From: CADDYX01 sp045809925
Lineage (GTDB): Bacteria > Verrucomicrobiota > Verrucomicrobiia > Chthoniobacterales > UBA10450
Length of the DNA stretch: 26,133 bases
Assembly: GCA_045809925.1 (NCBI GenBank)
Contig: JBJMWX010000018.1
Coordinates: 1-26,133 of the forward strand
Reading direction: 5' to 3'
Below the pieces are notes generated by a model. The model was not told the origin of the DNA. It searched no databases and saw only the letters and a program-made list of their open reading frames with translations. This document shows, piece after piece, positions 14,842 to 21,868 of this stretch; the first letter of the stretch is position 1; each line of letters starts with the position of its first letter. Position numbers and translations under genes: made by a program.

Positions 14842-15513
14842 ATGCGAATCGCGGTGATTGAGGACGAAAAGAAGACCGCGGCATTTCTTGCCAAAGGTTT
14901 GCGCGAGGCTGGCTACACCGTGGAAGGCGCAAGCGACGGCGAAGCCGGACTGCAGCTCATGGCCGGCAGCCACTTCGACCTCGCGATCGTCGACATTATG
15001 CTGCCAAAGCGCGACGGCTGGTCGCTCCTTGAGGAATTGCGCCGCGCCGGCGTGCGCACCCCCGTGATCTTTCTGACTGCGCGGGACAGCGTTCGAGACC
15101 GAGTCAAAGGGCTCGAGCTGGGCGCACACGATTATCTGGTCAAGCCGTTCGCTTTTTCCGAATTGCTCGCGCGGATTCGCGGCATTCTGCGGCGGGCGCC
15201 GACGCAGGCAGACGCAGAGCTGCGCTTTGAGGATCTCGAAATCGACACAACTCGGAATCGCGCGACTCGTTGCGGTCTCGAGCTAAGTCTCACGCCGAAG
15301 GAATTTCTCCTCCTCGCTTATCTTGCGCGGTCGCCTGGCGAAGTGGTCACCCGCGCACAGATTGTGGAGCACGTCTGGAACCTGAACCTGGAGCCGGATA
15401 CGAACGTGGTCGATGTCGTGGTGCGGCGGATGCGCGCAAAAGTCGACGATCCTTTCCAGGTTAAACTTGTGCACACCGTGCGCGGTGTGGGTTATGTTCT
15501 CAAGACCAACTGA
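14842..15513 (+). CDS. OmpR/PhoB-family response regulator (CusR-like)
   Basis: This 223-aa regulator has a receiver domain (1-115) with the acidic pocket E7/D8, phospho-acceptor D51 in AIVDIMLPKRDGW, T79 and K101 in YLVKPF. A winged-helix DNA-binding domain (about 125-223) contains LSLTPKEFLLLAYLARSPGEVVTR and the recognition region NVVDVVVRRMRAKVDD, ending GVGYVLKTN. The sequence style is that of regulators paired with heavy-metal sensor kinases. Its last 20 bases overlap the kinase gene, so the pair is coupled. Divergent transcription from the Cys-motif barrel gene suggests direct control of that gene and autoregulation. Confidence 0.93.
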   Translation: MRIAVIEDEKKTAAFLAKGLREAGYTVEGASDGEAGLQLMAGSHFDLAIVDIMLPKRDGWSLLEELRRAGVRTPVIFLTARDSVRDRVKGLELGAHDYLVKPFAFSELLARIRGILRRAPTQADAELRFEDLEIDTTRNRATRCGLELSLTPKEFLLLAYLARSPGEVVTRAQIVEHVWNLNLEPDTNVVDVVVRRMRAKVDDPFQVKLVHTVRGVGYVLKTN

Positions 15514-16894
15514 GCCGCGCTCAATCGCCTCGCAGCTCGTGCTTCTCTTTACGCCCGCGGCGGCGTTTCTCCTTCTCTGTGGGCTGGGTCTGCTTTACTG
15601 GATTGTCGTTCGGCACGCCTTCGAGGAGGACAATGCCGTGCTCCTCGATAAACTTGCCTCTGTCCGTGCCGATGTGCAGGAGAGCGGCGGCCCGATAGGA
15701 TTGAGCAGTGAACTGCGTGCGCCGCGAAGCAAGGAGCGCGCTGCATATTTAGTCCGTCTTTCGTCGGGCAGTGGGGAGGTGGTCGCAGAGTCGCCGGGGA
15801 TGCAACGCATGCTTCCGATGCGCGTTTTCCCTGCCCCCGATGATTCGAACAAAACGCGCCCGCGCAACATTCGCTCCGGCGACAGGTTGTTTTCCGTGGT
15901 CAGCGCAACCGCCACTACAAATGGCCAGACGTTCGTTATTCAGGTCGCGCAGGATCGTAGCGAAGACGAGCGGTTCAGCCGCGAGTTCGGCCTGCTTACA
16001 ATTGCTGTGCTCGCCCTTGGCACCACGGCTGCCGCGCTGATCGGTGCAACCGTGACACGCCGCGGATTGCGTCCACTTCGGGAGATCACCTCGGCTGCCG
16101 AACGCATTGGGCCTGCGCGCCTGCACGAGCGAATTGCTTCGACGCCCTGGCCGGCCGAGCTTGAGCCGCTCGCCACCGCTTTCGACGCCATGCTCGAGCG
16201 CCTCGAGGATTCGTTCGGCCGCCTCTCACAGTTTTCAGCCGACATTGCGCATGAGCTTCGGACGCCGCTCACCAACATGCTCGGCGAAGCACAAGTGGCG
16301 CTGACGAAAACGCGCGATGCCGACGAATACCGCGCCGTGATCGAGTCCACAATCGCGGAGTCCGAGCGCCTCGCCGCCATCGTCGACAATCTGCTTTTCC
16401 TCGCCCGGGCCGAAGCCGGCGACCGCCGGGTCAATTCGCAACAAATCGACGCCCGTGCCGCGGCCGAAAAGCTGGCCAACTACTACCAGAGTGCGGCCGA
16501 GGATCGCCGGATCACGCTACGTTGTGAAGGAGAGGGTGAAATTGAGGCGGATCCGATGTTGTTCGATCGTGCCGTCACTAACTTGCTTGATAACGCGCTA
16601 CGCTTCACGCCCGACGGGGGCGCGATCACCATCGCAATCCGGCCGGACACCGCGGGTACGCGGATTACGGTAAGCGATAACGGTCCAGGGATTCCGGCCG
16701 ATCACTTGCCGCGCGTCTTCGATCGGTTCTATCGCGTCGACCAGGCGCGGAATTCCGGCGCTACCGGACTTGGTTTGTCACTTGTACAGTCCATCGCTGA
16801 GCTGCATGGCGGGCGCGCCGAAATTGCAAATGCCAGCGACGGCGGGACAACGGTTGGCATCTGGTTCCCCTCTCCGAAGATTACAACTTCGTAA
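15494..16894 (+). CDS. sensor histidine kinase, heavy-metal (CusS-like) type
   Basis: From the ATG at 15494 it has 466 aa. TM1 is about 13-38, a periplasmic sensor domain of about 120 residues follows, and TM2 is about 163-185. Then come a HAMP domain (RRGLRPLREITSAAERI) and the H-box FSADIAHELRTPLTN with H253 as the autophosphorylated residue. The ATPase domain has N-box NLLDNALRFTP, G1 DNGPGIP and G2 GATGLGLSLV. The frame opens further upstream at 15413, but that stretch lies inside the regulator and has no membrane-protein features. Overlap with the regulator gene and domain order are standard for CusS-type kinases; copper, silver or another stimulus is inferred from class only. A hairpin with a T-run overlaps the stop codon. 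Confidence 0.92.
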   Translation: MFSRPTEPRSIASQLVLLFTPAAAFLLLCGLGLLYWIVVRHAFEEDNAVLLDKLASVRADVQESGGPIGLSSELRAPRSKERAAYLVRLSSGSGEVVAESPGMQRMLPMRVFPAPDDSNKTRPRNIRSGDRLFSVVSATATTNGQTFVIQVAQDRSEDERFSREFGLLTIAVLALGTTAAALIGATVTRRGLRPLREITSAAERIGPARLHERIASTPWPAELEPLATAFDAMLERLEDSFGRLSQFSADIAHELRTPLTNMLGEAQVALTKTRDADEYRAVIESTIAESERLAAIVDNLLFLARAEAGDRRVNSQQIDARAAAEKLANYYQSAAEDRRITLRCEGEGEIEADPMLFDRAVTNLLDNALRFTPDGGAITIAIRPDTAGTRITVSDNGPGIPADHLPRVFDRFYRVDQARNSGATGLGLSLVQSIAELHGGRAEIANASDGGTTVGIWFPSPKITTS

Positions 16895-16903
16895 TCTTTT
16901 TAC
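16877..16903 (+). terminator. terminator-like hairpin over the kinase stop codon
   Basis: AAGATTAC (16877-16884) and GTAATCTT (16891-16898) pair perfectly around AACTTC and are followed by TTT. The stop codon TAA (16892-16894) lies in the second arm. The AT-rich stem is weaker than usual for an intrinsic terminator, but position and T-run fit one separating the two-component pair from the receptor gene. Confidence 0.5.
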
Positions 16904-16941
16904 TGGCGGCGGCAGCCACTTCGCGCTAAAAGCCCGCCGCC

Positions 16942-19128
16942 ATGCATCAGCAGAACCGTGTTGCTTCCGCGTGCCTCGCAGGTTTCAGCCTCTGCGCCGC
17001 TTTGATTCTTTCAGGCATCGCGCGTGCCCAGGAAATGCCCACCGCGCAGGGAGTCGAAGTGGTCGCGGCACCGATCGCCTCGCCGACGCCGCACGACGAT
17101 TGGAAGGCGAAGCTCGACCACATCATGAGCGAAGTCTCGGGCACGCAGATCACGGTCACGAAAAAGGCGTCCGTAATTAAGCTCGAGCAGCAGCCGACCG
17201 TGGTGAACAACAACCAGCAGGAGCTCTTCACGCGCGCTCCGGGCTTGCTCATCACCGAACAAAACACACCCGGCCAGTTCAACTTCAGCTACCGCGGTCT
17301 CGGGAATCCGCAGGAATCCGAATACGTCCTCGCGCTCCAGGACGGCCTGCCGATTTCCACCGACTGGATCGGCTTCCCCACGCTCTATTACCTGCCGCTG
17401 CCGCAAAGCGTGAGCGAGATCGAGCTCCTCCGCGGCGGATCGAGTTTGCTTTACGGTCCCGAACCCGCACCGGCGGTGAACTTCATCATGCGGCGGCCCG
17501 CGGCTAACACGCCGTGGACTTTTTCAAGCGAGCAAGTCGGCGGCTCCGACGGCCTCTATTCAACTTTCAACGTCATCCAGGAGGCAACCGGGCCGGTTGA
17601 GTTCCGGCTCGATGGCGGGTACGTGCGGACCGACGGCCAGCGCGAAAACTCCGATTACGATCTGTGGCAATCCAACCTTTATCTTGGCTACCGCCCGGAT
17701 GACAAACAACTGTGGGCGGTAGACGTTCACCTCAGCCGGTTCGATGGAGGCGATCCCGGCCGGCTGAGCTATCAGCAGTTTCGGGACGAACCCGAACAGG
17801 CCACCACGCCGTTCAACCACAACTGGGTCGATCGCTATAGCGTCGTGCTCCGCCACGATCGTGATTTCGGCGGTGGCTGGTTCATGCAGGCGAAGGCCTG
17901 GTACGCGCATCAGGAGATCGATTCGCGCGCGTTGCCCTTCGTCCAGGACGAGGACTTCGACAACGGCGGCGCCGACATTCGTTTCCGGAAGAACTGGGGT
18001 GAAGGCACAATCCTGAAAGGCAGCGCCCTCACTTTTGGCGGCGTTGTCTACCATGGGGAAGCGCCATTCACGCAGTACATCAATCCCGACCCCACCGCCT
18101 CGCGAGATTCGACCGCAGGCATTCTGCGACTGGACCAGGACCGCTCGAGTGATTACCAGGCGATCTTTGCTGAAAACATTTTCCGGTTCGGCAAATTTCA
18201 CATTGTTCCCTCGTTTCGGCTCGATCACGAGAGCGTCGATGTAGACACGAACACCGGTCCGTTCGGGTCGCGCAGCGACAGCGCGGATCACTGGGTGCCA
18301 CTCTGGGGCATTGGACTGGGCAACGATTTCGGCCATTTGAACGAGACCTACTTCAGCGCCTCCTCGGGCTGGCGCCCAACGCGGTTCTTCGACATCTCGT
18401 CGCCATTTCAAAACCTCACCGCCGCCAATCGGCCGGATCCGTTCCATTCCCTCGACATAGAAGCGGGGGTTCACGGCACACCGATTCGCGGACTCTGGTA
18501 TGACCTCGGTCTTTTTTGGATGGAATTTGAAAACCGCACCGAAACACAGCGATTCAGCAGCACTGAGTTCGTCATTGTGAACAGTGGCACGAGTCGTCAC
18601 CGCGGATTCGAAGGCGATGTCTCCTACGACTTTCTCGCTGGTGAGCAGCCTGCTCCCGAAACGACGACCGACGTGAAGGACGTGAAGCAGGTCTACACGC
18701 AACGACCGAGTCGCTTCGATAACATGCACCTGATTGTGTTCAGCAACTTGCAATTGCTCGATGCGGAGTTCACCGAGAGTTCGACCGGCCTGGTCGGCAA
18801 CACGCCGGCCTTCGCTCCGGATGTGCTCTGGAAGGGCGGCATTACCTTTCGGAAAGACAAAGCCTTCGACGTGAGCTTCACCGGTATCTATGCCTCCGAG
18901 CAATTCTGGGCCGAAGCAAACACTGGGACCGCCGTCACGCCTGCGAAGATCCCGTCTTACAAAGTGTTCAATTTGTCGGGCGATTACTACATCACTCGCA
19001 ATCTCCGGCTGATCGCCGGCATCTCGAACCTCTTTGACGAAAAATATTACTCGCGTGTTTTCTTCAACGGCTCGATTGAACCTGCACCGCGACGCGCGGG
19101 CTATGCCGGACTCGCGCTCGAGTTCTAG
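16942..19128 (+). CDS. TonB-dependent outer-membrane receptor
   Basis: This 728-aa receptor has a signal peptide (about 1-29, ending IARAQ). A plug domain follows (about 75-190: NNQQELFTRAPGLLITEQN, SEIELLRGGSSLLYGPEPAPAVNF), with the usual 'LRG-SSLLYG-GG.INF'-type core, and then a 22-stranded barrel. The C-terminus YYSRVFFNGSIEPAPRRAGYAGLALEF is the typical last strand ending in Phe. Such receptors import siderophores, cobalamin, metals or carbohydrates using TonB energy. The general layout is closest to FecA-like or copper-receptor members, but the ligand cannot be read. It lies 47 bases after the sensor kinase gene behind a terminator-like hairpin, so it may have its own promoter yet belong to the same response. 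No Shine-Dalgarno is visible before the ATG. Confidence 0.93.
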   Translation: MHQQNRVASACLAGFSLCAALILSGIARAQEMPTAQGVEVVAAPIASPTPHDDWKAKLDHIMSEVSGTQITVTKKASVIKLEQQPTVVNNNQQELFTRAPGLLITEQNTPGQFNFSYRGLGNPQESEYVLALQDGLPISTDWIGFPTLYYLPLPQSVSEIELLRGGSSLLYGPEPAPAVNFIMRRPAANTPWTFSSEQVGGSDGLYSTFNVIQEATGPVEFRLDGGYVRTDGQRENSDYDLWQSNLYLGYRPDDKQLWAVDVHLSRFDGGDPGRLSYQQFRDEPEQATTPFNHNWVDRYSVVLRHDRDFGGGWFMQAKAWYAHQEIDSRALPFVQDEDFDNGGADIRFRKNWGEGTILKGSALTFGGVVYHGEAPFTQYINPDPTASRDSTAGILRLDQDRSSDYQAIFAENIFRFGKFHIVPSFRLDHESVDVDTNTGPFGSRSDSADHWVPLWGIGLGNDFGHLNETYFSASSGWRPTRFFDISSPFQNLTAANRPDPFHSLDIEAGVHGTPIRGLWYDLGLFWMEFENRTETQRFSSTEFVIVNSGTSRHRGFEGDVSYDFLAGEQPAPETTTDVKDVKQVYTQRPSRFDNMHLIVFSNLQLLDAEFTESSTGLVGNTPAFAPDVLWKGGITFRKDKAFDVSFTGIYASEQFWAEANTGTAVTPAKIPSYKVFNLSGDYYITRNLRLIAGISNLFDEKYYSRVFFNGSIEPAPRRAGYAGLALEF

Positions 19129-19186
19129 CCAGGCGCCAAATTTTCGCGGCCAGCAACTTCGTTCAATCCGAAGTGTTAGTACAGTT

Positions 19187-19438
19187 ATGGGACGGAAGCT
19201 TCTGATTGCGACACTGCTTGCCGTTGCGGCAATCGTGCCATCAAAACTCGATGCCGCCGCGCGCGGCGGACGGGAAAAATCCCGCAGCCACAAAACGAGG
19301 AGCGAGAAAAGCGCGCGTAATACGAACGCGAAATCGAAGAACAAGCGCCAGAAAAAAGAGTCCGGATCCGACCGGGGCGAATTCGACCGGCAATGGGAGC
19401 AGGAGCAGGTCGAGCCTACTTTGCCGGAATCCGAGTAG
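19187..19438 (+). CDS. small, highly basic exported protein
   Basis: The ATG at 19187 gives 83 aa. It starts with a signal peptide (MGRKLLIATLLAVAAIVPSKLDA), then a Lys/Arg/Ser-rich low-complexity stretch (SRSHKTRSEKSARNTNAKSK) and an acidic C-terminus (WEQEQVEPTLPESE). The charge split (basic middle, acid tail) and lack of aromatic core suggest a disordered exported protein. An open frame extends upstream to 19034 inside the receptor gene, but the signal peptide fixes the likely start. No family recognised. It follows the receptor by 58 bases and is followed directly by a palindromic repeat. Confidence 0.5.
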   Translation: MGRKLLIATLLAVAAIVPSKLDAAARGGREKSRSHKTRSEKSARNTNAKSKNKRQKKESGSDRGEFDRQWEQEQVEPTLPESE

Positions 19439-19440
19439 CC

Positions 19441-19514
19441 TGTAGCGGCGGTCCATGACCGCCGAAATTCCTCGCGCCCTTCTCACATCACGGCGGGCAA
19501 AGGCCGCGGCTACA
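19441..19514. repeat. 74-bp two-ended palindromic element (MITE/REP-like)
   Basis: The ends TGTAGCGGCGG (19441-19451) and CCGCGGCTACA (19504-19514) are inverted copies with one mismatch. The left end continues as a perfect hairpin CGGCGGTC-CAT-GACCGCCG. The right end holds a decayed version (CGGCGGGCAAAGGCCGCGG). The arrangement of a hairpin at each terminus is like small non-autonomous repeats. It fills most of the gap between the basic protein gene and pgm. No second copy is in the window. Confidence 0.65.
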
Positions 19515-19549
19515 CCTACGGTTGGCTTGCAATCGGCGGCTGAACCGGA

Positions 19550-21541
19550 ATGGTTTCGCCGATGTTGAACGACGCGATCGATACCGCCGTCGCCGGCGGG
19601 CGGCTGATGCAATCGGCCGCTGATAACATTGTGGCGTTACTTGATGGCGCGGCCTCGCCTCTCTACGCACAAGTGGTTGCCGAATTGGCGAACGCCGGCG
19701 AGTGGACCGAGCTCAACGATCGCTTTTACAAAACAATCGCGTTCGGCACCGGCGGCTTGCGCGGTCGCACGATCGGCAAAGTGCTGACCAGGGCCGAGCG
19801 CGGCAGGCCTGACGAACTTGGACGACCCGAGTTCGCGTGCGTCGGCACGAACGCGATGAACGACTACAACATCGCTCGCGCGACCCGGGGACTCGTCACG
19901 TATTTGAAGGAATGGTTTGTCCACGAACGAATCGCCGGCCGGCCGAAGCTCGTCATCGCGCACGACACGCGCTTCTTTTCGCAAGAGTTCGCCGCGCTGG
20001 CTGCGAACGTCGCGGCCGAAAACGGCTGCGATGCCTTCGTGTTCGACGGACCGCGTTCCACGCCGCAGCTGTCATTCGCGGTGCGTCATCTCGGCGCGAG
20101 TGCCGGCGTTGTGATTACTGCCAGTCACAACCCACCGCACGACAACGGCTACAAGGTTTACTTCAACGACGGCGCGCAAGTAGTTGAGCCGCACGCGAGC
20201 GGCATTATCGGAAAGGTGAATTCTGGAGGGACCGGCGCCGTCCCGTCCTCATCGACAACTCACGGCAGGGTGCCCGTCCAGGCAGGCGGCGTGATCACGC
20301 TGGGCCGTGAAGTTGATGACGCCTACATGGAGCGCGTCGAAACGCTGATTCTTAACCCCGAGCTGGTCAAGGCGCAGCGCGAGTTACGCATTGTCTTCAC
20401 ACCGATCCACGGCACCGGTGGTGTTATCATCAAACCGCTCCTGCGGAAGCTCGGATTTGCTTTCAGCACGGTCGCGGCGCAGGACGAATTCGACGGTCGA
20501 TTCCCAACCGTGAAATCGCCAAACCCGGAGAACGCCGAGGCGTTGCGGCTCGCTGTCGAACAGGCGGAAAAGGAAGGCGCCGACCTGGTCGTGGCGACGG
20601 ATCCCGATTGCGACCGGGTCGGCGTCGCGGTTCGCAGCGCGACCGGTAAAATGACACTCCTGACGGGCAATCAAATCGGTTCGCTCATGGCCTTTTACCG
20701 GGCCAAGACTTTGTTCGAGCGTGGAGTGTTGGACCAAGAAAACGCCGGACGCGCAGTGATCATCAAGACCTTCGTCACGACCGACCTGCAGAAGGCGATC
20801 GCGGAACATTACGGCCTGCGCTGTGTCGAAACGCTGACCGGTTTTAAGTACATCGGCGCAAAGCTCGGAAAGTACGAGCGCGAAGCAATCGCGGCTCTCG
20901 GTGCGGACCGCTCGGAGAAGCACCCCTACCATCAGATGAGCGAAGAGGAGACTCGCCGGCTGCGCCTCGCGCATTCCTCCTTTTATGTGTTTGGCGGCGA
21001 AGAAAGTTACGGCTACAGCGGCGCCGATTTCGTCCGTGACAAAGATGGCAACGGAGCGGCACTGATGTTCTGCGAAGTTGCGGCGTACGCGAAGTCGCTC
21101 GGGCTCACGCTCGACGCGCTGCTCGACGAACTTTTCTGCACGTTCGGCTATTTCCAGGAGAAGACGGGCGCTATGACCTTCGAAGGCGCGGAGGGCGCCG
21201 CAAAAATCAAAGCCCTCCTCGGATCGTATGTCTCAGCTCCACCGCGCGAAATGCTCGGATCGAAGGTGGCGCGCGTCCGTAATTTCGAGACCGATACCGT
21301 CCACGACGTGGAAGGCGACGTCATTCCAAAAGAGAAGATGTTGATGTTCGAGCTCGAAGATCGGACGCGGATCGCGGTCCGCGGCTCCGGGACCGAGCCG
21401 AAGATCAAGTATTACCTCTTCGCGCAACACGCGCCGCCTTCGGCCAGCGAGCTGCGGCAGGTGAAAGAACAAATCGGTGCGCGGCTCGATCAGTTGTGGG
21501 ATTGGTTGCAGGCGGACGCGCAGGAGCGAATCGCGAAGTAG
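19550..21541 (+). CDS. phosphoglucomutase/phosphomannomutase (alpha-D-phosphohexomutase)
   Basis: This 663-aa cytoplasmic enzyme moves phosphate between C1 and C6 of glucose or mannose, feeding glycogen, nucleotide-sugar and LPS synthesis. All four signature loops are present: FGTGGLRG (65-72), the phosphoserine loop TASHNPPHDNGYK with S192, the Mg loop DPDCDR (D351, D353, D355), the sugar-specificity loop GGEESYGY, and the phosphate-binding RGSGTEPKIKYY. GEESYG with a long N-terminal extension fits the PGM2/PgcA-like group. A second ATG at 19562 (MLND) is an alternative start; 19550 has GGA directly before it, and neither has a good ribosome-binding site. Three genes follow closely (gaps of 8, 4 and 18 bases), so it probably opens the operon. 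Confidence 0.95.
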   Translation: MVSPMLNDAIDTAVAGGRLMQSAADNIVALLDGAASPLYAQVVAELANAGEWTELNDRFYKTIAFGTGGLRGRTIGKVLTRAERGRPDELGRPEFACVGTNAMNDYNIARATRGLVTYLKEWFVHERIAGRPKLVIAHDTRFFSQEFAALAANVAAENGCDAFVFDGPRSTPQLSFAVRHLGASAGVVITASHNPPHDNGYKVYFNDGAQVVEPHASGIIGKVNSGGTGAVPSSSTTHGRVPVQAGGVITLGREVDDAYMERVETLILNPELVKAQRELRIVFTPIHGTGGVIIKPLLRKLGFAFSTVAAQDEFDGRFPTVKSPNPENAEALRLAVEQAEKEGADLVVATDPDCDRVGVAVRSATGKMTLLTGNQIGSLMAFYRAKTLFERGVLDQENAGRAVIIKTFVTTDLQKAIAEHYGLRCVETLTGFKYIGAKLGKYEREAIAALGADRSEKHPYHQMSEEETRRLRLAHSSFYVFGGEESYGYSGADFVRDKDGNGAALMFCEVAAYAKSLGLTLDALLDELFCTFGYFQEKTGAMTFEGAEGAAKIKALLGSYVSAPPREMLGSKVARVRNFETDTVHDVEGDVIPKEKMLMFELEDRTRIAVRGSGTEPKIKYYLFAQHAPPSASELRQVKEQIGARLDQLWDWLQADAQERIAK

Positions 21542-21549
21542 AGTCGAAC

Positions 21550-21864
21550 ATGGAACGCGAGATCAAACTGGACGGTGGTGAAATCACGATTCTGAAAACG
21601 CTTGGGCTGACCGGCGCGCCGGTGTCCGGCCGAATGCTGATCGACCGGATGGGCGAGATGGAAACGGCCGAGTTTCTCGACACGCTCCAAGGTTTGATTT
21701 CGCTTGGTTATGTCGTTTCCGACAAGGTCAATGTGCGGCTGTTGGAGGACGTGGAACGCGCCTCCTTTCGGGTCAATCCATCATACTCTCGCGACCTGAA
21801 AGAGGCGCTGCATCCGAACCGGCATCGCCAGGCGGAACGCGATCGGCGGAGCCGGCGCCGCTGA
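21550..21864 (+). CDS. small protein of unknown function, winged-helix-like
   Basis: This is a 104-aa protein. Residues 1-70 (KLDGGEITILKTLGLTGAPVSGRMLIDRMGEMETAEFLDTLQGLISLGYVVSDK) read as three helices with a beta tail, as in a winged helix such as those of small transcription or scaffold factors. The C-terminus is a basic tail (RHRQAERDRRSRRR). No family recognised; DNA or RNA binding is only suggested by the tail. It lies 8 bases after pgm and 4 bases before the lnt start, so it is part of this operon. Confidence 0.7.
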   Translation: MEREIKLDGGEITILKTLGLTGAPVSGRMLIDRMGEMETAEFLDTLQGLISLGYVVSDKVNVRLLEDVERASFRVNPSYSRDLKEALHPNRHRQAERDRRSRRR

Positions 21865-21868
21865 TCTC

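Noticed and set aside
19156..19174. small hairpin ACTTCG...CGAAGT after the TonB receptor gene
   Set aside because: Six-base stem with no T-run; not enough for a terminator call.
17560..19344. 594-codon open frame on the minus strand
   Set aside because: It is antisense to the TonB-dependent receptor, whose plug and barrel motifs are clear; long antisense frames are expected in GC-rich DNA.
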